A DNA stretch of 24,348 bases from Verrucomicrobiota bacterium (GCA_023428335.1 JAEYYS010000463.1:1-24348); one strand, 5' to 3'; numbered from the stretch's first letter, positions 1 to 8,301 are shown. Translations and numbers: made by a program. Notes: generated by a model from the letters alone, not told the origin.

Positions 1-126
1 GTCTGCGCCCGCTTCGGCGGCGGTGGCCACCGCATGGCCGCCGGTGCCCGCCTGCCGGGACCGCTGCCGGCCGCCTCTGAAACCTTTTTGACCGCACTTG
101 AACATGAAGTCCGAAGACTCTCTTAA
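1..126 (+). CDS. DHH/DHHA1-family phosphoesterase (NrnA-like), C-terminal end only
   Basis: Only the last 41 codons are in the window. Frame 1 reads ...FGGGGHRMAAGARLPG... and stops at TAA 124-126. The GGGGHxxAxGA motif is the signature of the DHHA1 domain, which binds substrate in bacterial oligoribonuclease/pAp phosphatases (NrnA family), enzymes that degrade 2-5 nt RNAs and 3'-phosphoadenosine 5'-phosphate in the cytoplasm. The gene overlaps truB by about 23 bases, and DHH phosphoesterase followed by truB is a familiar order in the rbfA-nrnA-truB translation cluster, which supports the call. RecJ-like or other DHHA1 proteins cannot be excluded from such a short piece. Confidence 0.75.
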   Translation, partial: VCARFGGGGHRMAAGARLPGPLPAASETFLTALEHEVRRLS

Positions 127-832
127 CGGCGTACTGCTCGTCGACAAGGGCCCCGACATGACCAGCCACGACGTGGTGGCGGTCGCCCGCCGCTGCCTGC
201 GCACGAAAAAAATCGGCCACTGCGGCACGCTTGACCCGATGGCGACCGGCATGCTCATCCTAGTCATCGGCACCGGCACCAAGCTGCAGGACCTGCTGAT
301 GAGCGAGGACAAGGAATACACCGGCAGCCTGCGCCTCGGCGTCACCACCAGCACCCAGGATCGCGAGGGCGAGGTGGTCGAGGAGAAGCCCGTGCCGGCC
401 TTGGGCGACGACGACATCCGCGCCGCCTTCGATGCCTTCCGCGGCGATTTTTACCAGACCCCGCCCATGGTCAGCGCGGTCAAGATCGACGGGGTGCCGC
501 TGTACAAGCTCGCCCGCCAGGGCAAGGAGGTCGAGCGCAAGCCGCGCTTCGTGCGTGTCTACGACGCCCAGATCCAGCGCATCGAGCTGCCCGACGTGGA
601 TTTCCGGGTCGTCTGCAGCAAGGGTTTTTATGTGCGCACCTATGCCCATGACATCGGCCAAAAGCTCGGTTGTGGTGCCCACCTCACCGACCTGCGGCGC
701 ACACGCAGTGGCCACTTCAAGTTTGAACCCGGCAACCACACCACCTTTGACGCCCTCAAGCAGGGGCGGCGCGAGGAGGTGCTGGCGGCCATGATGAGCC
801 TGTACGACGTCTCCAAGCTGCGCGGCGCCTGA
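104..832 (+). CDS. truB: tRNA pseudouridine(55) synthase TruB
   Basis: This enzyme converts U55 of the tRNA T-loop to pseudouridine. The N-terminal part reads GVLLVDKGPDMTSHDVV and then GHCGTLDPMATGML, the TruB catalytic motif; the nucleophilic Asp is about residue 44. Further on, TPPMVSAVKIDGVPLYKLAR and SKGFYVRTYAHDIG match conserved TruB segments. At about 242 aa it is shorter than the E. coli enzyme (314 aa) and lacks the C-terminal PUA-type extension, as in many short bacterial TruBs. ATG 104 is preferred; a TTG at 98 adds only two residues. Either start lies inside the upstream DHH gene, so the pair is probably translationally coupled. The usual downstream partner ribF is not here; an SCO gene follows after about 80 bases. 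Confidence 0.95.
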   Translation: MKSEDSLNGVLLVDKGPDMTSHDVVAVARRCLRTKKIGHCGTLDPMATGMLILVIGTGTKLQDLLMSEDKEYTGSLRLGVTTSTQDREGEVVEEKPVPALGDDDIRAAFDAFRGDFYQTPPMVSAVKIDGVPLYKLARQGKEVERKPRFVRVYDAQIQRIELPDVDFRVVCSKGFYVRTYAHDIGQKLGCGAHLTDLRRTRSGHFKFEPGNHTTFDALKQGRREEVLAAMMSLYDVSKLRGA

Positions 833-913
833 GGCCGCGGGGCGCGCGGCGAGGAAAACTTTTCATTGGCCTTCCGCGCGGCGTATCGTTCTGTGCCGCT
901 TCCCCCAGCCGCC

Positions 914-1609
914 ATGTCCGACCCCAAGCCCCGTTTCAACCCGCTCGCCATCTGGATCCCCGTCGTCATGATGGCCCTTGGCGTGGTCATCTACTACAAC
1001 TACCTTGTCTTCCTTCAGGAGAAGCAGCGCAGCGAGGACAAGGACCGTCCCGCCTACCTCGGTCGCCTCGAACGCGACATGGAACTGACCGAACGCGACG
1101 GCCGCAAGGTCCACCTTGAGGAGCTGCGCGGCAGGATCCTGATTGCCTCCTGGGTGTACACCCGATGCCCGCGCGGTTGCGCCGGCGTCATCGCCAAGCT
1201 CAAGCAGTTGCAGGAGCAGTACAAGGGTAATTCCAACATCCACTTCCTCTCCTTCACCCTCGATCCCGAGGACACCCCGGAGATGATGCAGAACTTTGCC
1301 CGCGGCATCGGCATTGCCGACGATGCCAACTGGTGGTTCGTCAATGGCAACCGCGACGAGGTGCGGCGGTACATGACCCAGTACTTCAAATTCCGCCCGG
1401 TGCAGGATCTGCCCGAGGCCGACCGGCTGTCGCCCGACGACAAGTATGTGCATGACCTGCGCGTGGCGCTGGTCGATGCCACGGGCCATCTGCGCGGCTC
1501 GCTCTACGACCTGATGAACGCCGATCCCGAGTTCCAGAAGTACTGGGACGCGCAGATTCGCAAGGACCTCGATTTCCTGCTCAAGGAGACCGCCGCCACC
1601 CAGCCATGA
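914..1609 (+). CDS. SCO1/SenC-family copper chaperone (thioredoxin fold)
   Basis: A 231-aa membrane-anchored thioredoxin-fold protein of the SCO1/SenC/PrrC family, which delivers copper to, or reduces, the CuA centre of cytochrome c oxidase on the outer face of the cytoplasmic membrane. One transmembrane anchor spans about residues 11-34. The copper-binding CxxxC is C85-PRG-C89 in WVYTRCPRGCAGVI, and the third ligand is H180 in KYVHDLRVALVDATG. ATG 914 is chosen because the upstream extension to TTG 866 is unlike the family. Its TGA overlaps the ATG of the following DUF420 gene (ATGA), so the two are coupled. No oxidase subunits lie nearby. The family is certain; the exact partner (caa3, cbb3 or other) cannot be told. 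Confidence 0.9.
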   Translation: MSDPKPRFNPLAIWIPVVMMALGVVIYYNYLVFLQEKQRSEDKDRPAYLGRLERDMELTERDGRKVHLEELRGRILIASWVYTRCPRGCAGVIAKLKQLQEQYKGNSNIHFLSFTLDPEDTPEMMQNFARGIGIADDANWWFVNGNRDEVRRYMTQYFKFRPVQDLPEADRLSPDDKYVHDLRVALVDATGHLRGSLYDLMNADPEFQKYWDAQIRKDLDFLLKETAATQP

Positions 1610-2040
1610 CCGTTTACGACCTGCCCAAGCTGTACACCCTGTTCAACGCCTGCGCCCTGGTGCACCTCGTGCTCGGGCTGGTGATGATCAAGATCGGCCA
1701 GCGCAAGGCCCACATTGCCAGCATGGCCGTGGCCCTGCTGTTTTCGGCCGCCTTCCTCGGCTGCTACCTGGTCTACCACTACCAGGCCGGCCATGTCCGT
1801 TTCGCCGGCAGTGGCACGGTGCGCACGGTGTACTTCCTGCTGCTGTTCAGCCATATTCCGCTGGCAGTGGTGAACCTGCCGATGATTTTCATGACGGTCA
1901 TCCCGGCGCTGCGCCAGCGCTTCGACCGCCACAAGCGCCTCGCCAAGTGGACGGTGCCGATCTGGATCTATGTGTCGGTCACCGGCATCCTCGTCTACCT
2001 GATGTGCTACGTCTGGTACGGGCCGCCCATTCGCGGCTAA
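1606..2040 (+). CDS. DUF420 membrane protein, likely cytochrome oxidase assembly factor
   Basis: A 144-aa polytopic membrane protein with four predicted helices (about residues 8-27, 35-57, 73-98 and 116-138). It carries the DUF420 pattern: AFLGCYLVYHYQAGHVRFAGSG, then RTVYFLLLFSHIPLAVVNLP, then RHKRLAKWTVPIWIYVSVTGILVYLM, with conserved His residues in or near the helices. DUF420 proteins (YozB/CtaM-like) are found with cytochrome oxidase genes and SCO proteins, and CtaM is needed for maturation of some oxidases. The 4-base overlap with the SCO gene fits that role. Its stop lies 10 bases from the convergent lpxD stop. Confidence 0.85.
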   Translation: MTVYDLPKLYTLFNACALVHLVLGLVMIKIGQRKAHIASMAVALLFSAAFLGCYLVYHYQAGHVRFAGSGTVRTVYFLLLFSHIPLAVVNLPMIFMTVIPALRQRFDRHKRLAKWTVPIWIYVSVTGILVYLMCYVWYGPPIRG

Positions 2041-2050
2041 CACCCGGGGT

Positions 2051-3088
2051 TCAGGGCACCGGCGGTTCCGGTCGCTTCTCCAACTCGCGCACGCGCGCCG
2101 CCAGGCTTGGAAGGCGGTTGATGCTGGCCAGGCGACGGCGCTCGTCCATGACCGGCATGGCCGGGAAACCCATGTAGGTGGCCGGGCCGGGCGGCAGGTC
2201 CTTGGTGACGCCACTGCGCGCGCCCAGGGTGACCTGTGCGCCGATGTTGACGTGGCCGGCCACCCCGCACTGGGCGGCGATGACGACGTAATCGCCGATG
2301 ACCGCGCTGCCGGCGATGGCCGTGCAGGCGACAATGATGCAATGGCGGCCGATGACGACGTTGTGACCGATCTGGACGAGGTTGTCGATCTTCGTGCCCG
2401 CGCCGATCCAGGTGCGGCCGAAGCGGGCGCGGTCGATCATCGTGCCGGCGCCGACCTCGACATCGTTGTCGATCTGGACGATGCCAGCCTGGCGCACCTT
2501 GCGGTGGCGGCCCTGGTCGAACTCGTAGCCGAAGCCGTCGGCACCGACCACGACGCCGGAGTGCAGAATGACGCGCTCGCCGAGTTCGCAGGCCTCGTGC
2601 ACGGTGACGTTGGCGAAGAGTTTGCTGTCGCGGCCGATGACGACGTCGCGGCCGACGTAGCAGCCGGCACCGACCTCAACGCCTTCCGCCAGTTCAACTC
2701 CGGCCTCGACGACCGCATTGGCGCCGATGGCGACCTTGGCCGGATCGCACTTGACGCTGGGGTGCACGACCGCACTCGGATGGATGCCGGCCTCGAAGGG
2801 GGCGGGATGGAAGCCGTAGGTGTCGACCACCTTTTCGAAGGCACGCGAGGGGTCGTCGACGGCGATGGCAGCAACGCCGTCCGGCGGCAGTGTGCCGTCG
2901 CGCGGCACGAGCACGGCGGAGGCGCGGGTCTTGTCCAGGCGCTCGCGGTAGCGGCTGTCGTAGAAGAAGCTGAGATCCCCTGGTTGGGCCTCCTTGAGCG
3001 AGGCGAAGCCGGTCACGGCGAATGCAGGGTCACCGGCGAGCAGGGAGCCTTCCAGGAGTTGGGCGAGTTCGGCGAGGGTGATGAGCAT
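2051..3088 (-). CDS. lpxD: UDP-3-O-acylglucosamine N-acyltransferase LpxD
   Basis: This enzyme transfers a 3-hydroxyacyl chain from acyl-ACP to the 2-amino group of UDP-3-O-acylglucosamine, the third step of lipid A synthesis, in the cytoplasm. The 345-aa product has the family length. Residues 1-100 form the uridine-binding domain (GFASLKEAQPGDLSFFYDSRY). From about 102 on there is a left-handed beta-helix of hexapeptide repeats (VGAGCYVGRDVVIGRDSKLF). VVVGADGFGYE is the LpxD landmark, and NLVQIGHNVVIG contains the catalytic His, H242. ATG 3088 is the family start; ykgJ ends 66 bases upstream on the same strand. No lpxA or fabZ is adjacent. The gene shows that the organism makes lipopolysaccharide. 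Confidence 0.95.
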   Translation of the reverse strand: MLITLAELAQLLEGSLLAGDPAFAVTGFASLKEAQPGDLSFFYDSRYRERLDKTRASAVLVPRDGTLPPDGVAAIAVDDPSRAFEKVVDTYGFHPAPFEAGIHPSAVVHPSVKCDPAKVAIGANAVVEAGVELAEGVEVGAGCYVGRDVVIGRDSKLFANVTVHEACELGERVILHSGVVVGADGFGYEFDQGRHRKVRQAGIVQIDNDVEVGAGTMIDRARFGRTWIGAGTKIDNLVQIGHNVVIGRHCIIVACTAIAGSAVIGDYVVIAAQCGVAGHVNIGAQVTLGARSGVTKDLPPGPATYMGFPAMPVMDERRRLASINRLPSLAARVRELEKRPEPPVP

Positions 3089-3154
3089 GGGCGCCGGGTA
3101 CTGTCACAGGGTTGGGCGAATGCAATGCTGAATTGCGCACGAGTCTCAATTGGC

Positions 3155-3499
3155 TCAAAGCTCGATGGCCTCGCATTGCTCGCGCCAGCCCGGGAAGTTC
3201 CAGGTGTTGGGGAAGCCGGCGCACTGGACGGGTTTGACCGGTTGGATGCGGCAGGTGTTGACGCCGTCGAGGAAGAGGCAGCTGCCGTCGGGTTTGTCGA
3301 TGATCGACAGGCCGGTGCGGTTGGCGTTGAGGCGGGTGCAGTCCTCAATGAAGGTCTGCTCGGGCATGCCCAGAAAGGCGGCGATCGCGGTGGCTTCGGC
3401 GGCGGTGATGTTGACGTCGCCGGGCCAGCGGCAGCAGTTGCCGCAGCGCACGCACTGGTAGCGCGGCGCGGCGGTGTCAAGCGGGGAGGTGGAATTCAT
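3155..3499 (-). CDS. YkgJ-family cysteine-cluster protein (Zn/Fe-chelating)
   Basis: A 114-aa protein with an N-terminal YQCVRCGNCCRWPGDVNIT segment (C16, C19, C22, C23) and later cysteines in GSCLFLDGVNTCRIQPVKPVQCAGFP. This CxxCGxCC...C...C...P.qC pattern is that of the YkgJ/UPF0153 family, thought to bind zinc or an iron-sulfur cluster; the biological role is not established. ATG 3499 is chosen: the open frame runs further upstream to 3766, but that part is low-complexity and lies over the start of the divergent gene at 3550. It precedes lpxD on the same strand with a 66-base gap, so co-transcription is possible. Confidence 0.8.
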   Translation of the reverse strand: MNSTSPLDTAAPRYQCVRCGNCCRWPGDVNITAAEATAIAAFLGMPEQTFIEDCTRLNANRTGLSIIDKPDGSCLFLDGVNTCRIQPVKPVQCAGFPNTWNFPGWREQCEAIEL

Positions 3500-3549
3500 G
3501 CAAACTTTCGGAGTCGCGCACGGCGCGCGGCGTGCTCTTATGTCGCGGC

Positions 3550-4314
3550 ATGTTCCGCCTCTTGCAACGCATGGATGACAACAGCCCGCGCCACGCGGCG
3601 GGGGGCGCGCCGCTGTCGCGGCTGCCGGTGACCGTGCTGGCGGACGCCCATGAGGACGCGCTGGAGGCACTGGCTGGATGGGCGCGCGGTCTCGACTGGC
3701 TGCAGCCCTTGTTCGCCGGCCACCGGCACCGGCTCGACGCCCTGCATTTTGCTTTTGTCCCACCAACCGGAGCCGGGCTCTACCCGCGCGCGGGTGCGGC
3801 TCGCGCCGCGTTGGAGGCGCAGTGGCGCGAGTTCACCCTGGTTGATGTGCCCGGGCGTCTGGCGCCGCGTTTCGGGGTCGTCTGGAAGGCCGTCGCCGAG
3901 GGCGCGGACGCTCTGGCGAAGGCCGATGCAGCGCTTGACTTCACCGGCGAGCAGGCGGCGCGCAGCCTTGCGGCCGGTCGCCTGCTGCTCGAACGCCTGC
4001 AGGGTGCACGTCACCTCGGCCGGCTCGGGCGCTACCGCGCCGCCTGGCAGGCGGGCCATGCCCCCGGACACTTTTTGGCGGCCTGGGCGGCGGTGGCCGA
4101 CTGCTTTCAGATTGGCCTGGCCGCGGCGGCGGCGGAATACCTGCGGCTCGAATGGCAGCTGGCCGTGGCGCGACTGCCGCTTGGCGAGTCGTTGCCGGTT
4201 GAGCTGGCAGGACCGGTGGTGAGTTTTCTGCAGGCCGCCGGCGTGCCCGTGCTGGCCGGGGTCACTGCACCACCTTCATCCAGCGCAGGCGAAAGCCGCG
4301 GTGTTCTTCCATGA
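3550..4314 (+). CDS. hypothetical protein, Ala/Leu/Arg-rich
   Basis: I do not recognise this gene. It encodes about 254 aa with the high third-position GC of its neighbours and no stop over 760 bases, so it is probably real. The product is rich in Ala, Leu and Arg and looks mostly helical; there is no signal peptide, no membrane helix and no motif I can name. The start is uncertain (GTG 3532, ATG 3550 or ATG 3571). It is divergent from the YkgJ-like gene, with about 50 bases between starts. Its last 17 codons overlap the 3' end of the convergent kinase gene by 53 bases (4262-4314). A spurious ORF is the main alternative, but no better frame covers 3550-4261. Confidence 0.6.
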   Translation: MFRLLQRMDDNSPRHAAGGAPLSRLPVTVLADAHEDALEALAGWARGLDWLQPLFAGHRHRLDALHFAFVPPTGAGLYPRAGAARAALEAQWREFTLVDVPGRLAPRFGVVWKAVAEGADALAKADAALDFTGEQAARSLAAGRLLLERLQGARHLGRLGRYRAAWQAGHAPGHFLAAWAAVADCFQIGLAAAAAEYLRLEWQLAVARLPLGESLPVELAGPVVSFLQAAGVPVLAGVTAPPSSSAGESRGVLP

Positions 4315-6652
4315 GCTGGGCGGCCACGGTCGCCGACAGGCTGTGCAGGCCGACGACGCGGGCGAACACGGCGATGCGCTCCTGACGGCTGTAGAAGTCG
4401 GCGCTGTCCGTGGTCAGCGCAGCAAAGGCTTGGGCGGACTCCAGCAGGGTTTCCGGGGCCAGGCTTTCCAGCGGCAGCGGCACGACACCGCGTTCCAGGC
4501 TGACCGTCACCTGATCGAGACTGGCGGCGGTGATGCGCCCCTCCAGCGAGCCGCCCTCCGTGCGCTGCAGGCGGCCCTGCCAGCCCTGGGCGGCGATGTC
4601 GGCAAACCATTGCTCCAGGAAGGCCTGCGCCTGCTCGTAGAGGTAGAGCTTGCCCTCGAGCGCCGCCTGCACTTCCGGTGATTGAAAGCGGATGTCGCGC
4701 AGCAGGGCGACCACGCGTGCGTAGTCGTAGCCCTGGGCGAGCGAGGGCAGGGCGGCGGTCAACTCGGCGAGCTGGGCCAGTTCCTTGCCGCGCAGCTCGG
4801 CGGCGGCGACCATCTCTTGACGCTGTTCGTCCATGCGCAGGCGCGTCATGTCGCGGCGCAGCAGCTTCTCGCGCTCCTCCAGCAGCGCCGTCCAGCGGCC
4901 CTTGGTGCGCAGTTTGCCGCGCAGGCTGCGCAATGCCTCAAGGGCCGTCTTGCAGGCGTCGGCCGTGAGCGGTGCGGGTCCGTCATCAAGGGCGGCGAGC
5001 AGGGCGATGTCCGCCTCGTAGTCCGGCAGCAGGCCGGCGTAGGGCGGCACCCACTCGGGCAGGATGGCGGTTTTGTCACGCAGGTCCGCGGCCGCCTGTT
5101 CCAGCCAGCCGGCGCCGAGGCGCGGATCGCCCAGATGCCACTCGGCCAGACCCTGCAGCAGGCGGCCGAGAACCCCCTCCGGCGTGCCGCTGTGGCGGGT
5201 GGTTTCCGCGGGCTTGCCGAGACCGAGGTCCTTGCCCATGACCGCACCCAGCTCGCGGAAGAAGCTGGCAAGCTCCGGGCTGACCAGGCTGCTGCCTTCG
5301 CCGGAGTCGGCTGCCAGCGCGGCCAGCACCCGCGTTGCTTCCGTCCTGCGGCCGAGCACGAGGTGACAGAGTGCGGCATTGTAGCGCGCCCAGTTCAGCG
5401 TCGGCTGACGGGCTTCGCCCGAGGCGATGATCTGTTCGAACTGATGGCCGGCCTCGGCGAAGCGGCCGCCGCGCAGCATGAGCTCGCGCGCTTGCAGGAA
5501 GCGCTCGGCCAGGGTCTTGCGACCGGCCTGCAGCGACACGCCCTCCTCGGTCAGGCTGCGCTGGGTGGTTTCGTCGGTGTCGGTGATCGCCACCGCGGTG
5601 CGCTCGCCGGTGCTGCGCGCCAGCCAGCCGATGAGGAAGGTGAGCGCCAGCACGGCCGCACCGAAGGCCAGCCAGCGCGCGCGGCGGGTGGCGAGACGGA
5701 AGCGGTACACCGGCTGGCCGACGAGTCCCTCGGCCAGGCGCAGTTCCTCGACGGTTTCGTCGTAGTTGGCGCAGCGCTCCTGGGGGCGGAAGGCGAGCAT
5801 GCGATTGACCACATGCACGGTGCGCGGGGCGAAGCGCAGGCCGCTGTCCTCCAGGCCGACGCGACGGCACTTCACCCGCCGCAGCTCCTGGATGTCGTTG
5901 GTCTCCACCTTGTGCGGTGGCCGGCCGGTCAGGGCATGGTACAGGCTGGCACCGAGGCTGAAGATGTCACTGCGGTAGTCCTCGCGGTTGTCGAGCACCT
6001 TCTCCGGCGCCACGTAGTAGGGCGTCGCCCAGATCTCACCACTGGCGTCCGGCCCGCGATCGGCAAACAGCGCCAGACCGAAGTCCACCACCTTTGCCGT
6101 GCCGGTTTCGGTGAACAGGATGTTGGCCGGCTTGACGTCGCGGTGGATCAGGCCCTGCTGCTGCGCCGCGCGCAGGCCTTCGGCCACCTCGCGACCAATG
6201 CGCAGGGATTCGGTCTCCTTGATGGCGCCCTCGCGGCGGATGCGCTGCTCCAGGCTGCCGCCGGTGACCAGCTCCATGGCGATGTAAAAGTAACCCTGAT
6301 CGTAGCCCACCGAGTACAGCTTGATGACGTTCGGATGGGTGACGTTGGCGGTGATCAGCGCCTCCTGGCGGAACTGCTCGACACGCACGGCGTCGCGCCC
6401 GTACTGCGGATTGAGGATCTTCAGCGCCACGCGCCGGCCCAGGGTCTCGTCCTCGGCCTCGAACACCCGGCTCATGCCGCCCTCCCCGATCTGGCGATGG
6501 ATCAGGAAATGATCGAACTTGCGCCGCACCCGCACCATCTGACCGCAGAACGGACATTTCAGCTTGGTGAATGGCTCCAGCGCCGTCACGTCGATCTGAT
6601 TTTGGCAGACGGGACAGGTGCTGAGGTAGGTTTGCTCGGGAACGGGAATCAA
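4262..6652 (-). CDS. zinc-ribbon Ser/Thr protein kinase with transmembrane segment and large C-terminal region
   Basis: A 796-aa eukaryotic-type (Hanks) protein kinase. Residues 13-36 hold a CPxC...CPxC zinc ribbon (C13, C16, C33, C36). The kinase domain covers about 50-310: glycine loop IGEGGMSRVFEAED, catalytic K78 in VALK, HRDVKPANIL at 170-179, DFGLA at 190-194, and an APE motif at 215-217. All catalytic residues are intact. A membrane helix follows at about 327-345. The rest is mainly helical with a TPR-like stretch (about 375-470), and it ends with GRITAASLDQVTVSL...VVPLPLESLAPETL, resembling the small SHD1-like domain seen in planctomycete and verrucomicrobial proteins. The start must be TTG 6652, because an in-frame stop lies two codons upstream and later starts would lose the ribbon. 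Targets are unknown; it is divergent from the RluD-like gene. Confidence 0.92.
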   Translation of the reverse strand: MIPVPEQTYLSTCPVCQNQIDVTALEPFTKLKCPFCGQMVRVRRKFDHFLIHRQIGEGGMSRVFEAEDETLGRRVALKILNPQYGRDAVRVEQFRQEALITANVTHPNVIKLYSVGYDQGYFYIAMELVTGGSLEQRIRREGAIKETESLRIGREVAEGLRAAQQQGLIHRDVKPANILFTETGTAKVVDFGLALFADRGPDASGEIWATPYYVAPEKVLDNREDYRSDIFSLGASLYHALTGRPPHKVETNDIQELRRVKCRRVGLEDSGLRFAPRTVHVVNRMLAFRPQERCANYDETVEELRLAEGLVGQPVYRFRLATRRARWLAFGAAVLALTFLIGWLARSTGERTAVAITDTDETTQRSLTEEGVSLQAGRKTLAERFLQARELMLRGGRFAEAGHQFEQIIASGEARQPTLNWARYNAALCHLVLGRRTEATRVLAALAADSGEGSSLVSPELASFFRELGAVMGKDLGLGKPAETTRHSGTPEGVLGRLLQGLAEWHLGDPRLGAGWLEQAAADLRDKTAILPEWVPPYAGLLPDYEADIALLAALDDGPAPLTADACKTALEALRSLRGKLRTKGRWTALLEEREKLLRRDMTRLRMDEQRQEMVAAAELRGKELAQLAELTAALPSLAQGYDYARVVALLRDIRFQSPEVQAALEGKLYLYEQAQAFLEQWFADIAAQGWQGRLQRTEGGSLEGRITAASLDQVTVSLERGVVPLPLESLAPETLLESAQAFAALTTDSADFYSRQERIAVFARVVGLHSLSATVAAQLMEEHRGFRLRWMKVVQ

Positions 6653-6739
6653 GGCGGGTCAGACAGGTCTTAACCGCATCGCATTCAAAATGCCAGAAAT
6701 TACAGATTGCTTAATTTGTTCGAATGCCGACTTTATGAG
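6653..6739. promoter_or_regulatory. divergent intergenic region between kinase and rluD-like gene
   Basis: This 87-base stretch between the two divergent genes is clearly richer in A and T (for example 6681-6720) than the flanking coding DNA, as expected for a shared promoter region. I do not see a convincing -35/-10 pair on either strand, and no strong Shine-Dalgarno sequence precedes the TTG start at 6652. If the RluD-like gene begins at TTG 6707, only 54 bases separate the two genes. Confidence 0.4.
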
Positions 6740-7651
6740 GTGGAGTGGAGGATTGAAACCGGCGACAGCGGCCAGCGTCTCGACAAGCATCTTGCCCTGC
6801 GGCTGACCGATCTGTCGCGCTCGCGACTGCAGGATTTGATCCGCGACGGCCACATCACCCTCAACGGCCGGCCGACCAAGGCAAGCACGGCGTTGAAGGT
6901 CGGCGATGCGATCGCTGTGGTCATCCCCGAGGCGGCCCCGGTGCAGGTGGTCGCCCAGGACATTCCCTTTGAAGTGCTGTTCGAGGACGCCGACATCCTG
7001 GTGCTCGACAAGCCGCCGGGCTTGGTCGTGCACCCGGCGGCGGGCAATCCCGATGGCACCCTGGTCAATGCCCTGCTGCATCACTGCGATGACCTCAGCG
7101 GCATCGGTGGGGAACTGCGGCCAGGCATCGTCCACCGCCTCGACAAGGACACCAGCGGCTGCATGGTCGTGGCCAAGAACGACCTCGCCCACCGTCGCCT
7201 GACCGAGGCCTTCAGCGAGCGACGCCTGAGCAAGATCTACCTCGCGGCCATCAACGGCCTGCCGCGCGAGCGCGTCGGCCGCTTGGAGAACCGCATCGGC
7301 CGTCATCCGGTCGACCGCAAGCGCATGGCCGTGCTCTATGATGGCGCCGGCAAGGAGGCGGTCACCGAATGGGAACAGGTCGGCGAACACCAGGGTTGCG
7401 CCCTGATCCGCTGCCGCCTGCTCACCGGTCGCACCCACCAGATCCGCGTGCACATGAAGGAGGGGCTGGGACATCCGATCCTCGGCGACCCCATCTACGG
7501 CCATGTCTCGCGCCAGAAGGTGGCAGTGCCGCGGCTCATGCTGCACGCCTGGAAACTCGCGTTCAACCATCCGATCCACGATCAGCCGCTGCAGTTCGAA
7601 GCGCGCATCCCGGTGGAGTTCGCCCCCTGGCTGCCGGAGCAACTTGCTTGA
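6740..7651 (+). CDS. RluA/RluD-family pseudouridine synthase
   Basis: About 303 aa. An N-terminal S4 RNA-binding domain (GQRLDKHLALRLTDLSRSRL through GHITLNGRPTKAS, about residues 10-60) is followed by the RluA-type catalytic domain: ILVLDKPPGLVVHPAAGN, then GIVHRLDKDTSG with catalytic D135, and CRLLTGRTHQIRVHM near the C-terminus. This architecture matches RluD, which makes pseudouridines in helix 69 of 23S rRNA (1911/1915/1917). RluC shares the architecture, so rluD is likely but not proved. The start is uncertain: GTG 6740 begins close to the S4 domain, and TTG 6707 would add 11 residues. It ends about 70 bases before the next gene. Confidence 0.92.
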   Translation: MEWRIETGDSGQRLDKHLALRLTDLSRSRLQDLIRDGHITLNGRPTKASTALKVGDAIAVVIPEAAPVQVVAQDIPFEVLFEDADILVLDKPPGLVVHPAAGNPDGTLVNALLHHCDDLSGIGGELRPGIVHRLDKDTSGCMVVAKNDLAHRRLTEAFSERRLSKIYLAAINGLPRERVGRLENRIGRHPVDRKRMAVLYDGAGKEAVTEWEQVGEHQGCALIRCRLLTGRTHQIRVHMKEGLGHPILGDPIYGHVSRQKVAVPRLMLHAWKLAFNHPIHDQPLQFEARIPVEFAPWLPEQLA

Positions 7652-7722
7652 CCGAAGCGCCCCCGCGCCGACGTATCTCACGGTCGCCGCACACGCGGCA
7701 ACTTCCATCCCTCCAAACCATC

Positions 7723-8163
7723 ATGAGCTCCATCGTTCCCCTCATCTCCTCCGGCGTCGCCGGTCCTCTTGGCGTGCTGCATCTCCCCCGCCTCTGGCAG
7801 AAGGCCTCGCTGGCCGCCGCCGGCAAGCTGCACCCCGACTACCCCGGCTGCGGCAAGGGTTATGACGGCATGACGCTCGCCGCCCTCGGCATTGCTGAAG
7901 CCGACTTCCTCACCTTCATCCAGACCAAGCCCAGCTACCCGCAGCTTGAGGCCTGGGTGAAAGCCTACCCCGGCGTCAAGCTGACCCAGGCCGACATCTA
8001 CAAGCACAACCAGAGCATCCTCGGTTACATCCACGGCGACGACGTCCGCAAGGGCATCCTCGACGCCTGCGGTCTGCCCGATGACGGCAGCGTCAATCCC
8101 GGCGCGGTTGATCTCAACAACCTCGACGACTGGCAGACCTTCTGGGCCGCCGAGATTCGCTGA
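7723..8163 (+). CDS. DUF5069-like protein
   Basis: A 146-aa soluble protein without signal peptide or membrane segments. Recognisable parts are PRLWQKASLAAAGKLHPDYPGCGKGYDGMTL near the N-terminus, a middle TQADIYKHNQSILGY, and a C-terminal LNNLDDWQTFWAAEIR. This is how I remember DUF5069 proteins, which are common in Verrucomicrobiota and have no known function; the family name is from memory. ATG 7723 fits the family start; the open frame extends upstream to 7369 but that part lies inside the RluD-like gene. A strong rho-independent terminator follows 15 bases after the stop, so it closes its transcript. Confidence 0.75.
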   Translation: MSSIVPLISSGVAGPLGVLHLPRLWQKASLAAAGKLHPDYPGCGKGYDGMTLAALGIAEADFLTFIQTKPSYPQLEAWVKAYPGVKLTQADIYKHNQSILGYIHGDDVRKGILDACGLPDDGSVNPGAVDLNNLDDWQTFWAAEIR

Positions 8164-8177
8164 GTTTCCTGGGTTCG

Positions 8178-8210
8178 AGCCGGTTCCGCGTTGCGCGGGA
8201 CCGGCTTTTT
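8178..8210 (+). terminator. rho-independent terminator after the DUF5069-like gene
   Basis: A 13-bp stem (left arm 8178-8190, AGCCGGTTCCGCG; right arm 8194-8206) with one G-T pair and a TTG loop runs straight into TTTTT at 8206-8210. It begins 15 bases after the stop codon. This is the clearest terminator in the window. Confidence 0.9.
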
Positions 8211-8301
8211 CATGCCGGCAGGCGCTCAGCCGCTGCTGGCGCCGGCGGACTTTTGGGGGTAGAACTGAACGCAGGCCCGCGTTTTCTTTTCCATACCCCT
8301 C

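Noticed and set aside
834..855. Terminator after truB (GCCGCG/CGCGGC hairpin)
   Set aside because: The short stem is followed by GAGGAAAAC before any T residues, so it does not make a convincing terminator.
2252..3631. 459-codon plus-strand open frame opposite lpxD and the YkgJ-like gene
   Set aside because: Asp/Ala/Gly-rich shadow; both minus-strand genes under it are clear family members.
4682..6673. Long plus-strand open frame opposite the kinase
   Set aside because: Antisense shadow of the kinase gene with no recognisable domain.
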